Shown: positions 1 to 12,026 of the stretch, piece by piece
Numbering within the stretch: the first letter of the stretch is position 1
How the letters are laid out: each line of letters starts with the position of its first letter
Source: Liolophura sinensis
Lineage: Eukaryota; Mollusca; Polyplacophora; Chitonida; Chitonidae
Direction of reading: 5' to 3'
NCBI RefSeq assembly: GCF_032854445.1
Contig: NC_088299.1
Location: forward strand, 2,829,001-2,889,000
Length of the DNA: 60,000 nucleotides
Program-made: the position numbers and the translations under genes
Notes under the pieces: generated by a model
Seen by the model: only the letters and a program-made list of their open reading frames with translations
Database searches by the model: none
What the model was told of the DNA's origin: nothing

Positions 1-1020
1 TACAAATAGAGGCAGGCTATAATACATGCAACGCATTTATGTTTTTTATTTTTGTAAGTATCAAATAATGAGAAGGAAAAGTCAGTAGTTAGTACCGGTT
101 GACACGTGTAAAAATAAAAGTGGCAACGCGATGCCACGACGACAACAGTCATCAGAAGGTCAGAGGCCTTCAAGCCCAGACGCCTTCTAACTTCAGTCCT
201 TCTTGCACATTCGCCTCCGCTGACACATTCGCCTCTATTTCTTCCTTAACACCTCACCCCACCCCACGCCATGTACATCCCTCCTACCACACCCTTTATC
301 ACCTTCACAAGGTGAGGTCTCATTAACACCACCTGAATGTTTACTATTGCGAGATATATCCTTCCCTTCTGTCCCAAAGAGGGCCGGTCAAAAGTGCTTA
401 GAGAATTTCTATGACGAAAAAGGCTATGTCGGGTACATTACTCCCAGTAACACGATTCACAGAATGCACATTTCATTGATGTAAATAAATCTAACTTTCT
501 AGATATGAAAACTGAATCAATATCAAAACATGATGAAACCTGTGGTTGTGTGCATTGAATCGATGTTTCAAATGATAGGCCATTTCAAGATACTCTGTTA
601 CTATTGCATGCTTTAAACGTAAGACTTCACAGTAATTCAAGTTAGTTATGGATTAAAAACTTTCCAATTAGCAATCTTCTTTCAGCTTATTGGTACCACA
701 AAAAATCACAAAGCTGAGTAAAAATGGTTGCGTAGGTCTGTGCTGGAAGGATGCTATATAGTCTATAATCATATATTTGAATTTCTGCAGTGAAATAAAA
801 ATCTGAATTTCAATCTAACTCAACCGAGCTATCAAAGGTCTTCTGCACTCAGATCATTACTGGAATATTAGACGTCACAGGTCTAGAATTACTCAAAATT
901 CTTCTTTGTCATGGCATTTAATTCATATACCAACCCACTGAAACAATGCAAGGTGATCAGGCCTCGGGGATGCTTTGACCACCGGCAGAATCTCGGCCTG
1001 TGAAGGAATACAATATACAA
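1..1020. other. left flank, no gene recognised
   Basis: AT-rich sequence without a supported frame; a tail fragment of repeat D at 862-915 (TTAGACGTCACAGGTCTAGA). Confidence 0.6.
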
Positions 1021-1245
1021 GACTACAGCACAGAGACTAAAACAAGAGCAGCGACGGTAGCGTGACGCGTAACCGGTAAATACGGCTTCCAGTCAATTTA
1101 CAGCAATTAGATTTTTTCTAACTCTTCATTTAAATCTTTAAATAGTAGCAATATACACGTTCCTTAATACCATGGCTGGAGCAGATTTAGGTAAGACAGA
1201 AACAGTTTAAACGGGTCTAGAAGTTTTCAAAATGCTGAGTTGTTA
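1021..1245 (+). repeat. dispersed repeat D, copy D1
   Basis: CAGAGACTAAAACAAGAGCA, GTAACCGGTAAATACGGCTT, TTAAATAGTAGCAATATACA, CCATGGCTGGAGCAGATTTA and TTCAAAATGCTGAGTTG. This repeat recurs at 8.5, 22.4, 25.5, 35.9 and 54.2 kb. A tail-only piece lies at 862-915. Confidence 0.75.
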
Positions 1246-1351
1246 ACAGAATTAATGAAAAATTACATGGGAAATGTTTATACATTACGTTATCATGACA
1301 AGTTCTCCAAGTTTCACTATGTGTCATTTATTGAAGTCTCTTACTTATTTA

Positions 1352-1519
1352 TTAAAAATCTGTATGGTTGTGGTCCTTCCCAATTATTCTTGTGAATCCA
1401 GTTATTCCTGGTTTCTCAAAATCAGGACGGAATCTTCCTGAGAATGCCGGCAAACCTGGAGGCTCCCCACAGAAGATCAAAGCACCGTCTAACGATCCCT
1501 CGTGAGACTCAGTGCAGAG
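1352..1519 (-). CDS. unassigned minus-strand open segment
   Basis: Preceded by TTAATGTAACAG (acceptor-like). It reads CTESHEGSLDGALIFCGEPP and then FSGRFRPDFEKPGITGF before a TAA. The FCG and FSG words are faintly CUB-like, and the strand is that of the main gene. However, the phase (0) does not follow exon 9 (phase 1), so it cannot be its immediate successor. Confidence 0.18.
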   Translation of the reverse strand, partial: LCTESHEGSLDGALIFCGEPPGLPAFSGRFRPDFEKPGITGFTRIIGKDHNHTDF

Positions 1520-2211
1520 CTGTTACATTAACCAAGGCCACTTAGTCCGGAGTAAGCACGTGCCCCAGGAAGATAATGCCCACACAAGTCCCTACCCACA
1601 CTCCATCGGTGACGTTAGCATAATTAATTCAATCAGTGTCATTGTAAGCTTTGGATACCCTCTCACGAACATTGACCACGAAAGCTTAAAGATCACGTTC
1701 TCATCGAGGTTAAATTCCAATGAAAAATTCATGCAGAACCGATGCCTTCTTCACGGTCAATAAGCAACGTGATTTTCCAGCCAGAGACGAGTAGGGTTGG
1801 TCACAATGTTGACTGCTATTTTTTATTGTAGTTGCATTGTCTTACGCAAGTCATAGATTTTTTTTGATAAAGGTGCATATGACCTGACACATATTCGCAA
1901 GAAATAAGATAGCGAGTTTCCCTGCATTAGTCTTGTTTTCTACCAAACTGTTACCTAGTCATTGGCTATCAGACGAGCCAATATGATGCTGGGACAGAGA
2001 CTTTAAGTAATCACTCATCAAACAAAAACCCAAACAACCAACCGTAATGAAACAGTAAGGGCTTTTCATAAACTACAACCATCTCACAAAGTACCAACCG
2101 TAATAAGAGTCACAACCATTACAAAAACTTAAAACCGTGGCAAACGTCGATGTTATCACTCAACGACCTTAAAGGAAAATACGGATAATAAATACAGTTA
2201 TATATGTATGC

Positions 2212-2760
2212 TTTGGGTTTGACGTCGCACTGCAATTTTCAGCCACGTGACGACGAGGAATCATTAGGTTTGTGTACATATACTGTGTCTTCTTGTGACA
2301 GGGCGAGTCCATGCCGCCTAAGTGCTGCCGTCACTGATTTATTTATTTATTTATTTATTTGATTGGTGTTTTACGCCGTACTCAAGAATATTTCACTTAT
2401 ACGACGGCGGCCAGCATTATGGTGGGAGGAAACCGGGCACAGCCCGGCAGAAACCCACGACCATCCGCAGGTTGCTGCCATACCTTCCCACGTACGGCCG
2501 GAGAGGAACTGCCGTCACTGAAGTATCATGCCAAAGACACCAGACCAGAAACCCCACGCACTCACATTATACCCTACTAACACCGAGCTAACCAGTCCAC
2601 TTTCCTGGCTCTAACCCCCCAGTGCTGAGCGCCAAGCGAGTGAGCAGAAAGTGCCTTTTTTTAAGTCTCTGGCATGGTATGAGTTTGTTTCTGCGGTCTG
2701 AGAGCTCAGGTTTGCATCTTTTTGGATCCAGCTATAAACCAGGCCTTGTGTTTTATTTTT
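2212..2760. mobile_element. family-3 (tRNA-related) SINE, interrupted
   Basis: Sequence on both sides of the nested SINE belongs together: GCCGCCTAAGTGCTGCCGTC on the left, and AGTGCTGAGCGCCAAGCGAG near 2620-2640 on the right. Other copies of the same family lie at about 6290-6480 and 45530-45700 (there in the opposite orientation, with CGGGTCATACCAAA). Confidence 0.6.
2325..2521 (-). mobile_element. family-1 SINE inside a family-3 element, 13 bp target duplication
   Basis: The insert 2338-2508 starts as (TTTA)n then GATTGGTGTTTTACGCCGTA and continues through the conserved body. It is flanked by identical CTGCCGTCACTGA at 2325-2337 and 2509-2521. The sense of the SINE is minus (A-rich tail at low coordinates). 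The copy lacks the tRNA-like head. Confidence 0.9.
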
Positions 2761-4597
2761 AGATTTTGGGTCTGTGGTAAAATTTTGGCAAATCTTCTTC
2801 ATCCGGTCGAAGCGAAATATCCCTTTCCTTGAGAAACATATGGAGACCTCCTAAAAAAAATGCTTTCGAATGTGTTCTCAAGTGTAGAGAATTTAAGTAA
2901 ATTTAAGTAGAATTTAGTGCAGATGGAGTGGTAGATAATTCTTCTGTAAGAACTCTTCTGCAAATACTTTGCCATAATATTTTTTTCAGGCAAAAGTAAT
3001 ATTATTTGGTGTTTTGTGAGCTGGGACGATAACATATTTTTGATGGGGGTTTGCAAGGACGTCTTGTAAAGGTGCATTTCTCATGACTAGTTATGAACTG
3101 CGTCTTATGCTGTTTTCGACATCAGTGAAACGGTGTAAGCCACAAACCAAATCATGTCATGCTGAGAGCAATTTCACGTAGAGATCCTCTGAAGTTCGTC
3201 TTTAACATATTCAGCATATACCACATAAATGTCTCAGGCACGATATCAAGACTGAAAATCCTTCTACCATTTACGAGGGAAAAAAACAAAACAATTGGGA
3301 CTGAAAAATAGCCTCTTAATGCTTGTACATCGATGTTGTCAAAGTTGCTATAGCCGCTCCATGCATGGACGTCGTTGATGCCAAGCGTAACCGCTCAATG
3401 CCAGACAAATAACAGCCTACACACACATCGCCCCCATACCAACTGCTGGATGTTAACTGGTCCCTACAAGGTTAAAGTTACACGAGCACACTGACTTTTA
3501 TTTACTATTTATGTGGTAAAGTTGTCAAATTCAACCTTAAACATATATGTCCCCTAACTTCCGCGTGGTACAATGCCATTCCACCACATACAGCTTGCAC
3601 TTTTCTCTACAGCATATTTAAAACTCAGCGTAGCATGACCATTATTTTTTTAGCTGCGGTTGCTTGAAGTGAAGCCATAGCATTTTGTTATCTTGGGGTA
3701 GGAAGTAACACTGGCAAAAAAGTTTTCAGTTCTATCCCACACTGATAAAGGTCTGGTATATTTTAACTAGGTGCAAACTAACCTAGCAAAAATTTATAGT
3801 GCATTAACAACCTAACATGTCTGTGTGGCATTATTACCCAATCAGTGCACCTTCGCTATTCAGTCCGGAGGCAAATCTTCAACCCTGAATTGAGCATGTG
3901 TAACCTTAAGAGTGCTCATGTCCGCTGTGTGGATTATCCGTAACAACGTTTTACGTTAAAGGATTTATGCCAAGAAAATTATGTTTTCTAAGCTAATAAT
4001 GTATTCCCATAAAACCTTCCAAGAAAACAGGTCTTCCTCAGTGTCGACTGACATACACACGTACATAAATTAGTTTACATGACGACTCCATTCCATGGAA
4101 TGATTTGCGACAATGCCAGTTGAAAGTTACTGAGAGGAATATACATATTTGTGATTTCAAATTGAGGCTATCGCTGCATGACTTCACCATAAAGGGGGTG
4201 AGATCAGCTTATCAGGTGCCATTGTCCTATATGTGCGATATGTAGTACAAGTACGACATCTTTGTGAAAGTGGCCCTAGGTTACACCATGAACGAGAACT
4301 GAACAACCCACAATGTTTGCCTGTTGAGCACGTTACATTTAAATTGTATAAAGACTAAGTTTTGTGTTGAAACCGAACTAATACAAACCTCACCGCACGC
4401 AGTTATTCTGAACCGATCCAATCCCATACTGTAAACAAGTGTATTACGGAATTCATTACGCTGAAGTAAACACGCAAACACAATAAGTGCCAACTCAGGT
4501 GCCTTTGATATATACTTGAAATGTCGATGCGCTTGAATATATATATAATGACTGCGACTCAAACACACTTGTACACAGAATTGGCAATTGTTCACAT
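2761..4597. other. no feature recognised
   Basis: AT-rich, non-repetitive sequence; minus-strand frames here (for example 2799-3077 and 4281-4595) have no domain and look like chance. Confidence 0.6.
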
Positions 4598-5188
4598 TTT
4601 ACACCGAAATTTTAACAGAAAGTCTGAGCGATTCCAGAATGTATTCTGTCATTATAACATAATTATCCAACATAATATCCTGTTAGTCTAACAGAATTGT
4701 TATGTTGAATTAATGGAATATGTGTGTGATATTTATCAGGCTGAATAATCTGCTACAAGAACAGAATACAATCTAGCGTCACTCAGCCAACGACGGAGCC
4801 GTAAAAGGGACAAGGCACAAAATCTCCCAAAGAAGAGATCGAGTTTCTTTTTTTTAAGTAGAGGAAAAAAAAGAAAAAGAAAACTCCCAGAAAAAGATCT
4901 TGGTCCTCGAGATAATCATGTATAATCACGTACATGAGTGTTTCAACAAAAGCCCGAAGCAAAACGTAATCCGACTGGCTTATTATATCGGGGACCGAGA
5001 TCTTTTTCTGGGAGTTTTTCTTTTTTTGCTTTATTTTTCGTCTCCTTAAATAAAAAAGAAAAACTCTGACTGCAAAAGTGGAAAAAAAATGAAAAAGAAA
5101 CACACAGTTAAAAAAAGAAAACAGCCATATTCCCTTCACGACTCCGTAGACAAAAGACTTAAAAATAACAGATTAATTTTTTTGAGGG
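4598..5188. mobile_element. MITE copy M1, split by a foldback insert
   Basis: The left part (4598-4790) matches M2 (57838-58095): TTTTAACAGAAAGTCTG, AGAATGTATTCTG, CTGAATAATCTGCT, and CACTCAG then CAACG. The right end AACAGATTAATTTTTTTGAG (to 5188) matches the M2 right terminus. The 360 bases between are a separate palindromic element. Confidence 0.7.
4790..5150. mobile_element. foldback element inside MITE M1
   Basis: The outer ends are inverted and imperfect: ACGGAGCCGTAAAAGGGA on the left, and ACGGAGTCGTGAAGGGAA read backwards from the right. An inner pair of arms, centred on CTCCCAGAAAAAGATCTTGG (about 4885-4905) and CGAGATCTTTTTCTGGGAG (about 4995-5015), is nearly perfect with a loop of about 80 bases. 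No coding capacity. Confidence 0.7.
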
Positions 5189-5433
5189 TGTAATACCAGT
5201 CAACACCTATGATATTCCTCTGTAAATCAGCCACTGAAAAGACCAGAAGGCACGTGGACTACTTCAGTCTGCCAAAGAAAACACTCTACACGTGCATCTG
5301 ACCCTAGATGCACATCAGTTAGTGTTTCTTGTTATGTTTTACCTATCACGCATGGTATTAGATCATTAGTACACTAATCTCAGTTTTTATTAACAACACA
5401 CTGCTCGGAATTAGAAACTAAGGTTGACATGGA

Positions 5434-5502
5434 ATTTATTTATTTATTTATTTATTTAATTGAATAAATATTTCACATATAGGACGGCGACCAGCATTAT
5501 GA
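5434..5502 (-). mobile_element. family-1 SINE, short 3' fragment
   Basis: (TTTA)n followed by a worn AATATTTCACATATAGGACG and GCGACCAGCATTATGATG. Only the tail-proximal part remains. Confidence 0.6.
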
Positions 5503-6027
5503 TGACCTAGTGGCGTACCTTTCTTCAGGCGCATACATGGCCATACAACTGCATGTTTCGAGTCATTAACATCTTTAACAGCTTTTACCAGGATTTATCC
5601 GGCGCTGTCGCATCCCTCAGAAACAGACTGTGGTCGGGCTCGTAGCCTGCTAGCGACTTGCTCAACGCCTCTGTTGCCAGACGTCAGTGTTGTGCCTATC
5701 TTTTTAACAACTAAATATAGAAGATCTTACATGTACATGTATCGACAATCGAAGTTATCAACCTCCAGCCCCGCCCCCCCCCCCCCCGCCTCACTCTTCG
5801 TGGGCGTTTGGTAATTATGTAATAAATCTACATCCTTGACGTCTAATGTCAGATGTGACAAGTTGCCACCTATTAAACTGTAGTCGCTGATCTTACTCTC
5901 GATGCTGTAGTCTTTTTATATTGGTGACGAAATATTCGTCGATGACACTCGAGTATCCGTTTACTCAGTATATTAACGTTTGCTGAGGAGTACTTGTCTT
6001 TCACTCGTATGGTGGGCGTATATAAAA

Positions 6028-6178
6028 GTCCGGCCGAAAGTGGGAAGGTCTGCAGCAGCCTGCGGATGGTCGTGGGTATCCCCTGGGCTCTCATACTACA
6101 ATGCTGGCCGCCGTTGTATAAAAAAGTGAAATATTCTTCAGTACGACGTAAAACACCAATCAAATAAATAAATAAATG
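6028..6178 (+). mobile_element. family-1 SINE body and tail
   Basis: Plus-sense copy: CTGCGGATGGTCGTGGGT, then ACAATGCTGGCCGCCGTTGT, then ACGTAAAACACCAATCAAAT and an AAAT tail. The tRNA-like head is missing. Confidence 0.85.
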
Positions 6179-6592
6179 AATCGTATAAAAGTATCTATGT
6201 GTACGTTTACAGGGCTCTTGGCAGATAAAGCCAGTTTTGCTTACCTTCAGTATATTGGTCGTTTCGGTGGACTAATGGCTACGCCGACGGCGTGCACTTC
6301 AAAGTTCGGAGACCTGAGATAAATCCCGGGTCGGGTCATACCAAAGATTTTAAAAATAGTACCTGTTACCGCCGGGGCTCGTCATTCAGCACTGAGAGGT
6401 TAGAGCATTAAGTCAGGAGATTCGTCACAATCCTACTGAAAATTGGTGTTTTCCTCTGTGCACTATTGCCGTGTTTTTATAGAAAGAAAAAAAAAACAGA
6501 AAGCAATGCGCTCGCAGGGTCGAACTCAGCTCTGACTGGAGAGACTTCAGCTTTAAGTATAGGGATCTGTTATATACCTTCTAAAGGCTGGC

Positions 6593-7020
6593 GTCTTCGT
6601 CCGACAACTATGGTCGTGGGTTTCCCACGGGCTCTGCCCAGTTTCCTCCTGTCTTAATACTGGTGGCCTTCGTACAATTGGAAACATTCTTGAGTACGGC
6701 CTAAAACTCCAATTGTTTGCCAGCAACCTGGGTATGGTCGTGGGTTTCCCTCGGGCTCGGCCCGGTTTCCTCTCACTATAATGTTGGCCGCTGTCGTATA
6801 AGTGAAATATTCTTGACTACGGCGTAAAACACCAATGAAATAAATAAGTAAATAAATAAAACTCCAATTAGAGAAATAAATGAATTCCTCCGGACACTAC
6901 GGTTTCCTCCAGACACTCCGGTTTCCTCCGGGCACTACAGTTTCCACCACCTCGCCCCCGCCGTATAAGTGAAAAGCTTTTGTGCATGGCATTAACCATA
7001 AATCAAGTAAACAAATAAAT
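6593..7020 (+). mobile_element. cluster of three degenerate family-1 SINE copies
   Basis: Three plus-sense bodies in a row: 6593-6712 (GGTCGTGGGTTTCCCACGGG), 6720-6862 (GGTCGTGGGTTTCCCTCGGG with a good tail) and a worn one at 6903-7020 (GCCGTATAAGTGAAAAGC). Most of the short open frames here derive from them. Confidence 0.75.
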
Positions 7021-7532
7021 GAAATAGTAACTGTTACAAAGCTATCAAACGAGGCTAATGAGAGAAGCTTTCTTAGAACCTTTTTTATTTCGTTTTTTTT
7101 ATCTTTCACATTTGAACAGAAAACATTACAGCCTGTTAGTATTAGGCCAATAATGTAGTAAATATGATATACTAAACGTCATTTGAGTCTATGAGTCACG
7201 TGACACATACTGTCGAGAATAGGTTTACAACAACGATAAATACATGCACAGTCTTTCAACTTCGGCACTCAAAAAGTCTGCACTGTTTACCCGAATATAC
7301 GCTGCTTTGGTAGATTTCAGCGGCAAGACCATGGAAGTAAGCATAGCGCCTTTCACGCTCCTTACGGTGAACGTGCCGCTCCCTACGCTCGCTCTACCAC
7401 TAGACAAGCCTGGCCTTTTGGAGCCTGCGCAACGCAAGTAGACTTGCTGAGGCTCAGCCTCATCACTGGTGTCCTCGCGCGGAACTATTTAATCAGCATT
7501 TATCAATAAAATTGTTTCAAGTGTTGGTTGAA

Positions 7533-7705
7533 ATCATGCTGTGCGTACTTCAGATAACGTGTATGTGTATGAAGTATTGTTAGAAGCAAAGGCTGACCCT
7601 GACCGTGTCCGCAGTGACCTCCGCGTTGATAAAGATTTCTGTGAAAAATTTGCTAGTGGTGGTCGTGATGTAAAGCGAACGAAGAGAGCGGTGCGTGCGC
7701 TGTAA
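7533..7705 (+). CDS. unassigned coding-looking 3'-terminal segment
   Basis: The plus frame is open from about 7533 to a TAA at 7703-7705 and reads YEVLLEAKADPDRVRSDLRV, then a Lys/Arg-rich end. Composition is protein-like and an acceptor-like TGCGTACTTCAG precedes it. The 65-codon plus frame at 7244-7441 may be related. No family recognised; it may be a worn transposon or exon. Confidence 0.22.
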
Positions 7706-10700
7706 GGAGTACTAACACCTTTCCTCTGACACGAAAGCTGAACTGATGCGTCCAATCAAATCACGCCATTCATGTGCATGCGACGAAAACTCTTATGTTG
7801 TCATTCAAAGTGACATTTCACTGATTTGAACATGGCAGCGCCCAGGCCTTCGTAGCGTTTTTTGCTTTTTCACGGGAATTCGTTGCCACCAAACTCTATT
7901 ACTTAAAACAATACACAGTGTTTTAAAACGGCCTGTATGTAGAAAGGGTCCCGAAGTTGAGAGGTTTCTAGTTAAAAACACAACATAGATCCGACAAGCA
8001 TGTAATAATAAACACCAAACAGTTAACACAAAGGTAATTAGGTAGAAATAGTCTTTCTATCGTGGGACGAATTAACACCCAATGTTTAGCAAACAAAAAG
8101 TACATGTAGCTTACCGGTAAATAAATGATGCCACTGGCATTAGCTTGGGTAATCCTCAACTGACTGTATACTGGACGATCTCGTGCTAAACTTCCGTATA
8201 CCGGATAGATTTTTGTCTAACAATACGTTGAATGACAAAGGCTTCATAATAATGCTCCGTTAGAAGCTAGATTTTATAAATGCTTACATTGTTGGAGAAT
8301 AAACAGATATGTGGCTCACATATATACGCTACAGACCAGCGAGAAAGTCGTATTTAAACATAATGCATAAAGCTGAGCGGACTAACAAACGGACGGGCAC
8401 TTGTTTCAGTATGTCATCCTAATAAAGCATGGAGACAGTATACTATAATAAAAGACTTACAGCAAAGAGAGTAAAACCAGAGCAGCGACGACAAAGTGAT
8501 AGTTGGTAAATGGTCACACATAATCGGTTTAGCTCAGTTTGGATTTTATTTTAACTGCTCATGGAAATGCCCAAAATAGTAGCAAATTACACACGCCCCC
8601 TAGCACGCTGCACCATGGCTTAAGCGGAATTAGGTAAAAAAAAAAGATGGGTAATTCATTAATTAGAAGACATTTTACATTGGACTCACGCAGCCATCCA
8701 GGGTTTCCAGTACTGGTAGGCCTATGTAATCATCTCCCACAGAAAATGTAAAACTGACATAAATTCGACTCAACAATAAAACAGCCTAACATTGTAGTAT
8801 ACTCATGTTAAAAAGGTATCTTCTTCATGAACACGTAAGACAAAGCAGGCGATCCACGAGGTCTTTACAACTCTCAAAGGAGTATGGGATGATCTTTATA
8901 GTAACGTGTTAAGAACTCCAAGAAAAACCTCCACCTTTTGCAATTCTACAATTTTCTTCTTGAACATCGCAAGATTTGCTGGGGTCAACAACTGAAACAA
9001 CTGGAGATGGTAAAACTGAATGAAAACTTCTTTTGTTTCTGACGCTAATTTCTAGTGCGAAGGTTCTTTTTTTTTTAAACCGTGTTGAAACGTAAAGGGG
9101 CTTAATCCATGTCTAACCACATGCAGTTCATTTGTCATGAATCGTCTCCCTTCAAGCTTTTCGAACAACATATTGATACTGAACAGAAACTGTTGATATT
9201 ATAAACAGGTCAACCCCAAATTACTTTTTCGCAATTGCTGACATGATCTAGAGCAAACCTAATTTCACAGAAGACCACACAGTTTACGAGCTCGATATAT
9301 TACAAGAAAACAAGTACAAAACACCGCTTGAGGCCGTTTGAGTAGAACGTTGTGTGTGAAATATTTAAAAATCACACACAGGCAATAAATCGTAATATCT
9401 TATGTCAGCATTCATATATGACACGTGTCTTGGTAATAATTTTGCAAAACAATAAATAATGGAAATCCCAAATGTACATGAACATTTATACATATAAGTT
9501 TTACCAGAGGTATCTTTTCTCATATCGCTACCACTCATTTTCCTGCAAATGTGCTTTGTCTGTTAGCACGTGATTTTGTTTCCTCCTTCACTAATGTTTG
9601 AATAGTTCTTCCGACACCGTGCGGTTAGGAAGTGATCTGAGTGAAGGATTTATAACGGAAAAATCATGATTTGCTATCACCAGTATAAGCCGAGAATGTG
9701 TACTAATTAAGAGTGTACATGATTATAATTTAAAATTTAAACAATTAGTCAACGATCTTTAATCACAGAATGGAAACAATCTGATGTTTTGGAATTCTTG
9801 TTTCGTGGATTTTTCATTGTTTATGAAGAAAGGAATTGGAGTCTCCATTTATACATAGTATACGCACACCCGTGTACAAAAGCAGATTGTGTCTGGGACA
9901 CATAAACCCCGATTTTGGGGACCTAAACGTTTTGTTTTAGTTTGTTGTTCTCAGAACGTGAAGTGTCAAATGATTTTAGTCGAAATTTAAAAGCAATAAA
10001 ATGAAGAATGTTGCCAACACATAAAACCATGTCAATTCAGCTATAAATGACACTCAGTGTAAGCCAACCCGAAATGATATAGGTACACGCCATTTTTTGA
10101 CAAAACGTAAAAAAGGCGTTTAAAAAAAATGGCACATAGGGTGTGAAATACATATTGTCAGAAGTACATAAATGTAGAGAAATATGTCATTCTCACTTAA
10201 TATGATTCCCAATCTACATACTCCGATGAGTATTGACTTTACAAACAGGAAACAGCCGATCTCGTGTTTCTATTTTTAGACAACTGCGTCGCAATGCATT
10301 CTGGTAAAAAGTTTTGCCGGAAAATGGCAGAACGCGGAAGACTTGTCACAATAAAACTCAATGAATCACCCTGATGTGTTTAAAAAAGCAATTACCTTAG
10401 CCCCCTGGCCAAGAAAATGGAGTGAGTTGAGGCTGAAGCGTTCGAGTCAAAAAAACATCACGAAATTGTTTGCCATAATTTCTCAGTTAAGCGCAGTCTA
10501 TTTTTAGTAACATCGCCTCAACTGCCAGTCAGACTTGAGGGAGTCCAGGCCCGCAACTATCGTATGACGCATTGGCATATGTCCCTAGGTTTATGTACTT
10601 CTGATATTGCGTATGATAATTTTGAAGTAATATCCAGACAAAGGAAATAGCAGCTGGATCAGTCTCCATCGTGATAAAATGGGGAGAGTCCGAAAGAATT

Positions 10701-11879
10701 TAAGCCAGTTTATAAACGGAATATGTCCCAGCATGTCAAATCACGTCAGACAGACGTCACACGCCAGGTTTTCACTTTCTTACCAATCAGAACCAATGAC
10801 TGATAGTTTGTTGGATCATGAAGGTCATCAAGCCATGATCGCTTGCTTTCACAGGGTACAGTGTAATCGTGGAATGTAAGTCAACATCATCAACCGTCAG
10901 AGATCGATGTAAAAGGTATTTGGCACGGAGTCAGCACATCGCCTCAACATGACACAAACATACTTCGAGTAATAATTGGGTTTACACATTTCAATCCTCT
11001 GCATAAGCAGTAGGCCTAAACGAAGACAAGTAAAGGTCTTCTTGTTTCAGAATGATAAGACTTTCTTGAGCATAACAAAACATCACTCTTAAAGATAAGA
11101 AGCCGTGTACGTCTTTCATTTATAGTTTTGGATAATGATACACAGCTCTCTATTACCAGCAGTTGCTTCACCTGTCCATCTTTCCACACGTCAGCATACA
11201 ATGTGCACACAACCATTTTACACTGCCATTTTCTCTGGTTGTTATCTGGGGGCCGCCATTACAGCGGGGGTGCATCGGATTGGTGGATTACGATCACGTG
11301 ACGATGTTGTTATGAGCAGAGACTCTTCACGAATAACATCTCGATAAGCAGGACAAGAAAAGATGCAATGTGTCCCACCCTTGGAGAGTCCAAGCCCGAG
11401 GAGTCTGGAAACATAGAAAACCTTAGTTAAGACACGTGCCTAGGCTTAATAATTCTAATTCTTTGAAAACAATGAAATTTAATTTTTTTACTGCTTTGAT
11501 TTACAGACAATAATACATATTAACATATTTAACCATATTGCAACTTAATGAATTCTGAATAGCGGCAGTATGGTATGCTGTGATAATTAAAAATACAGAT
11601 GAAATTTTTTATTTATTGCACTGTTTGACACCAACAAGTCTTCCAAAAGGCATCACCTAAGAGGACAGGGCTTACTGTAGTCTAGGGATGACATCCTCAT
11701 TGATTATATTTTATTTCTATAAGTTTCGGTTTAGGGTTAGACGCATTACACGTCTACGTTAACATTAACATCTATAAGGCCTAAAGATCACCTATGTAGA
11801 AAAACGAAATTGTTATCCATTGTATCTGTAGAAGTTTCTGTCCACCGTTTCAACCGAATAATGTTATTCAAAGAAGTCA
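7706..11879. other. no gene recognised apart from repeat D2
   Basis: Possible 3' intron or flank of the CUB/LDLa gene. Short open frames on both strands carry no motif. A weak minus-strand frame near 10750-10880 ends in a GTAAGA donor-like site but lacks an acceptor. Confidence 0.55.
8455..8650 (+). repeat. dispersed repeat D, copy D2
   Basis: AGAGTAAAACCAGAGCAGCG, AGTGATAGTTGGTAAATGGT, AAATAGTAGCAAATTACACA and GGCTTAAGCGGAATTAGGTA. It is the copy closest to a consensus. Confidence 0.8.
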
Positions 11880-12026
11880 TTACTCGGATGATTAATGTGC
11901 TTGCATGCTTACTCGGACGATTAATGTGCTTGCATGCTTACTCGTACGATTAATGTGCTTGCATGCTTACTCGGACGATTAATATGCTTGCATGCTTACT
12001 CGTACGATTAATGTGCTTGCATGCTT
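11880..12026. repeat. 29 bp tandem array, about 5 copies
   Basis: Unit TTACTCGGACGATTAATGTG followed by CTTGCATGC. Only one or two bases differ between copies (GGA/GTA, ATG/ATA). Confidence 0.92.

Noticed and set aside
1590-1760. Overlapping open frames on both strands near 1.6-1.75 kb.
   Set aside because: No known motif on either strand and no credible splice sites.
10690-10880. Minus-strand frame reading ...CESKRSWLDDLHDPTN... before a GTAAGA site, a possible exon 10.
   Set aside because: A stop lies close upstream with no credible acceptor between, and the phase does not follow exon 9.
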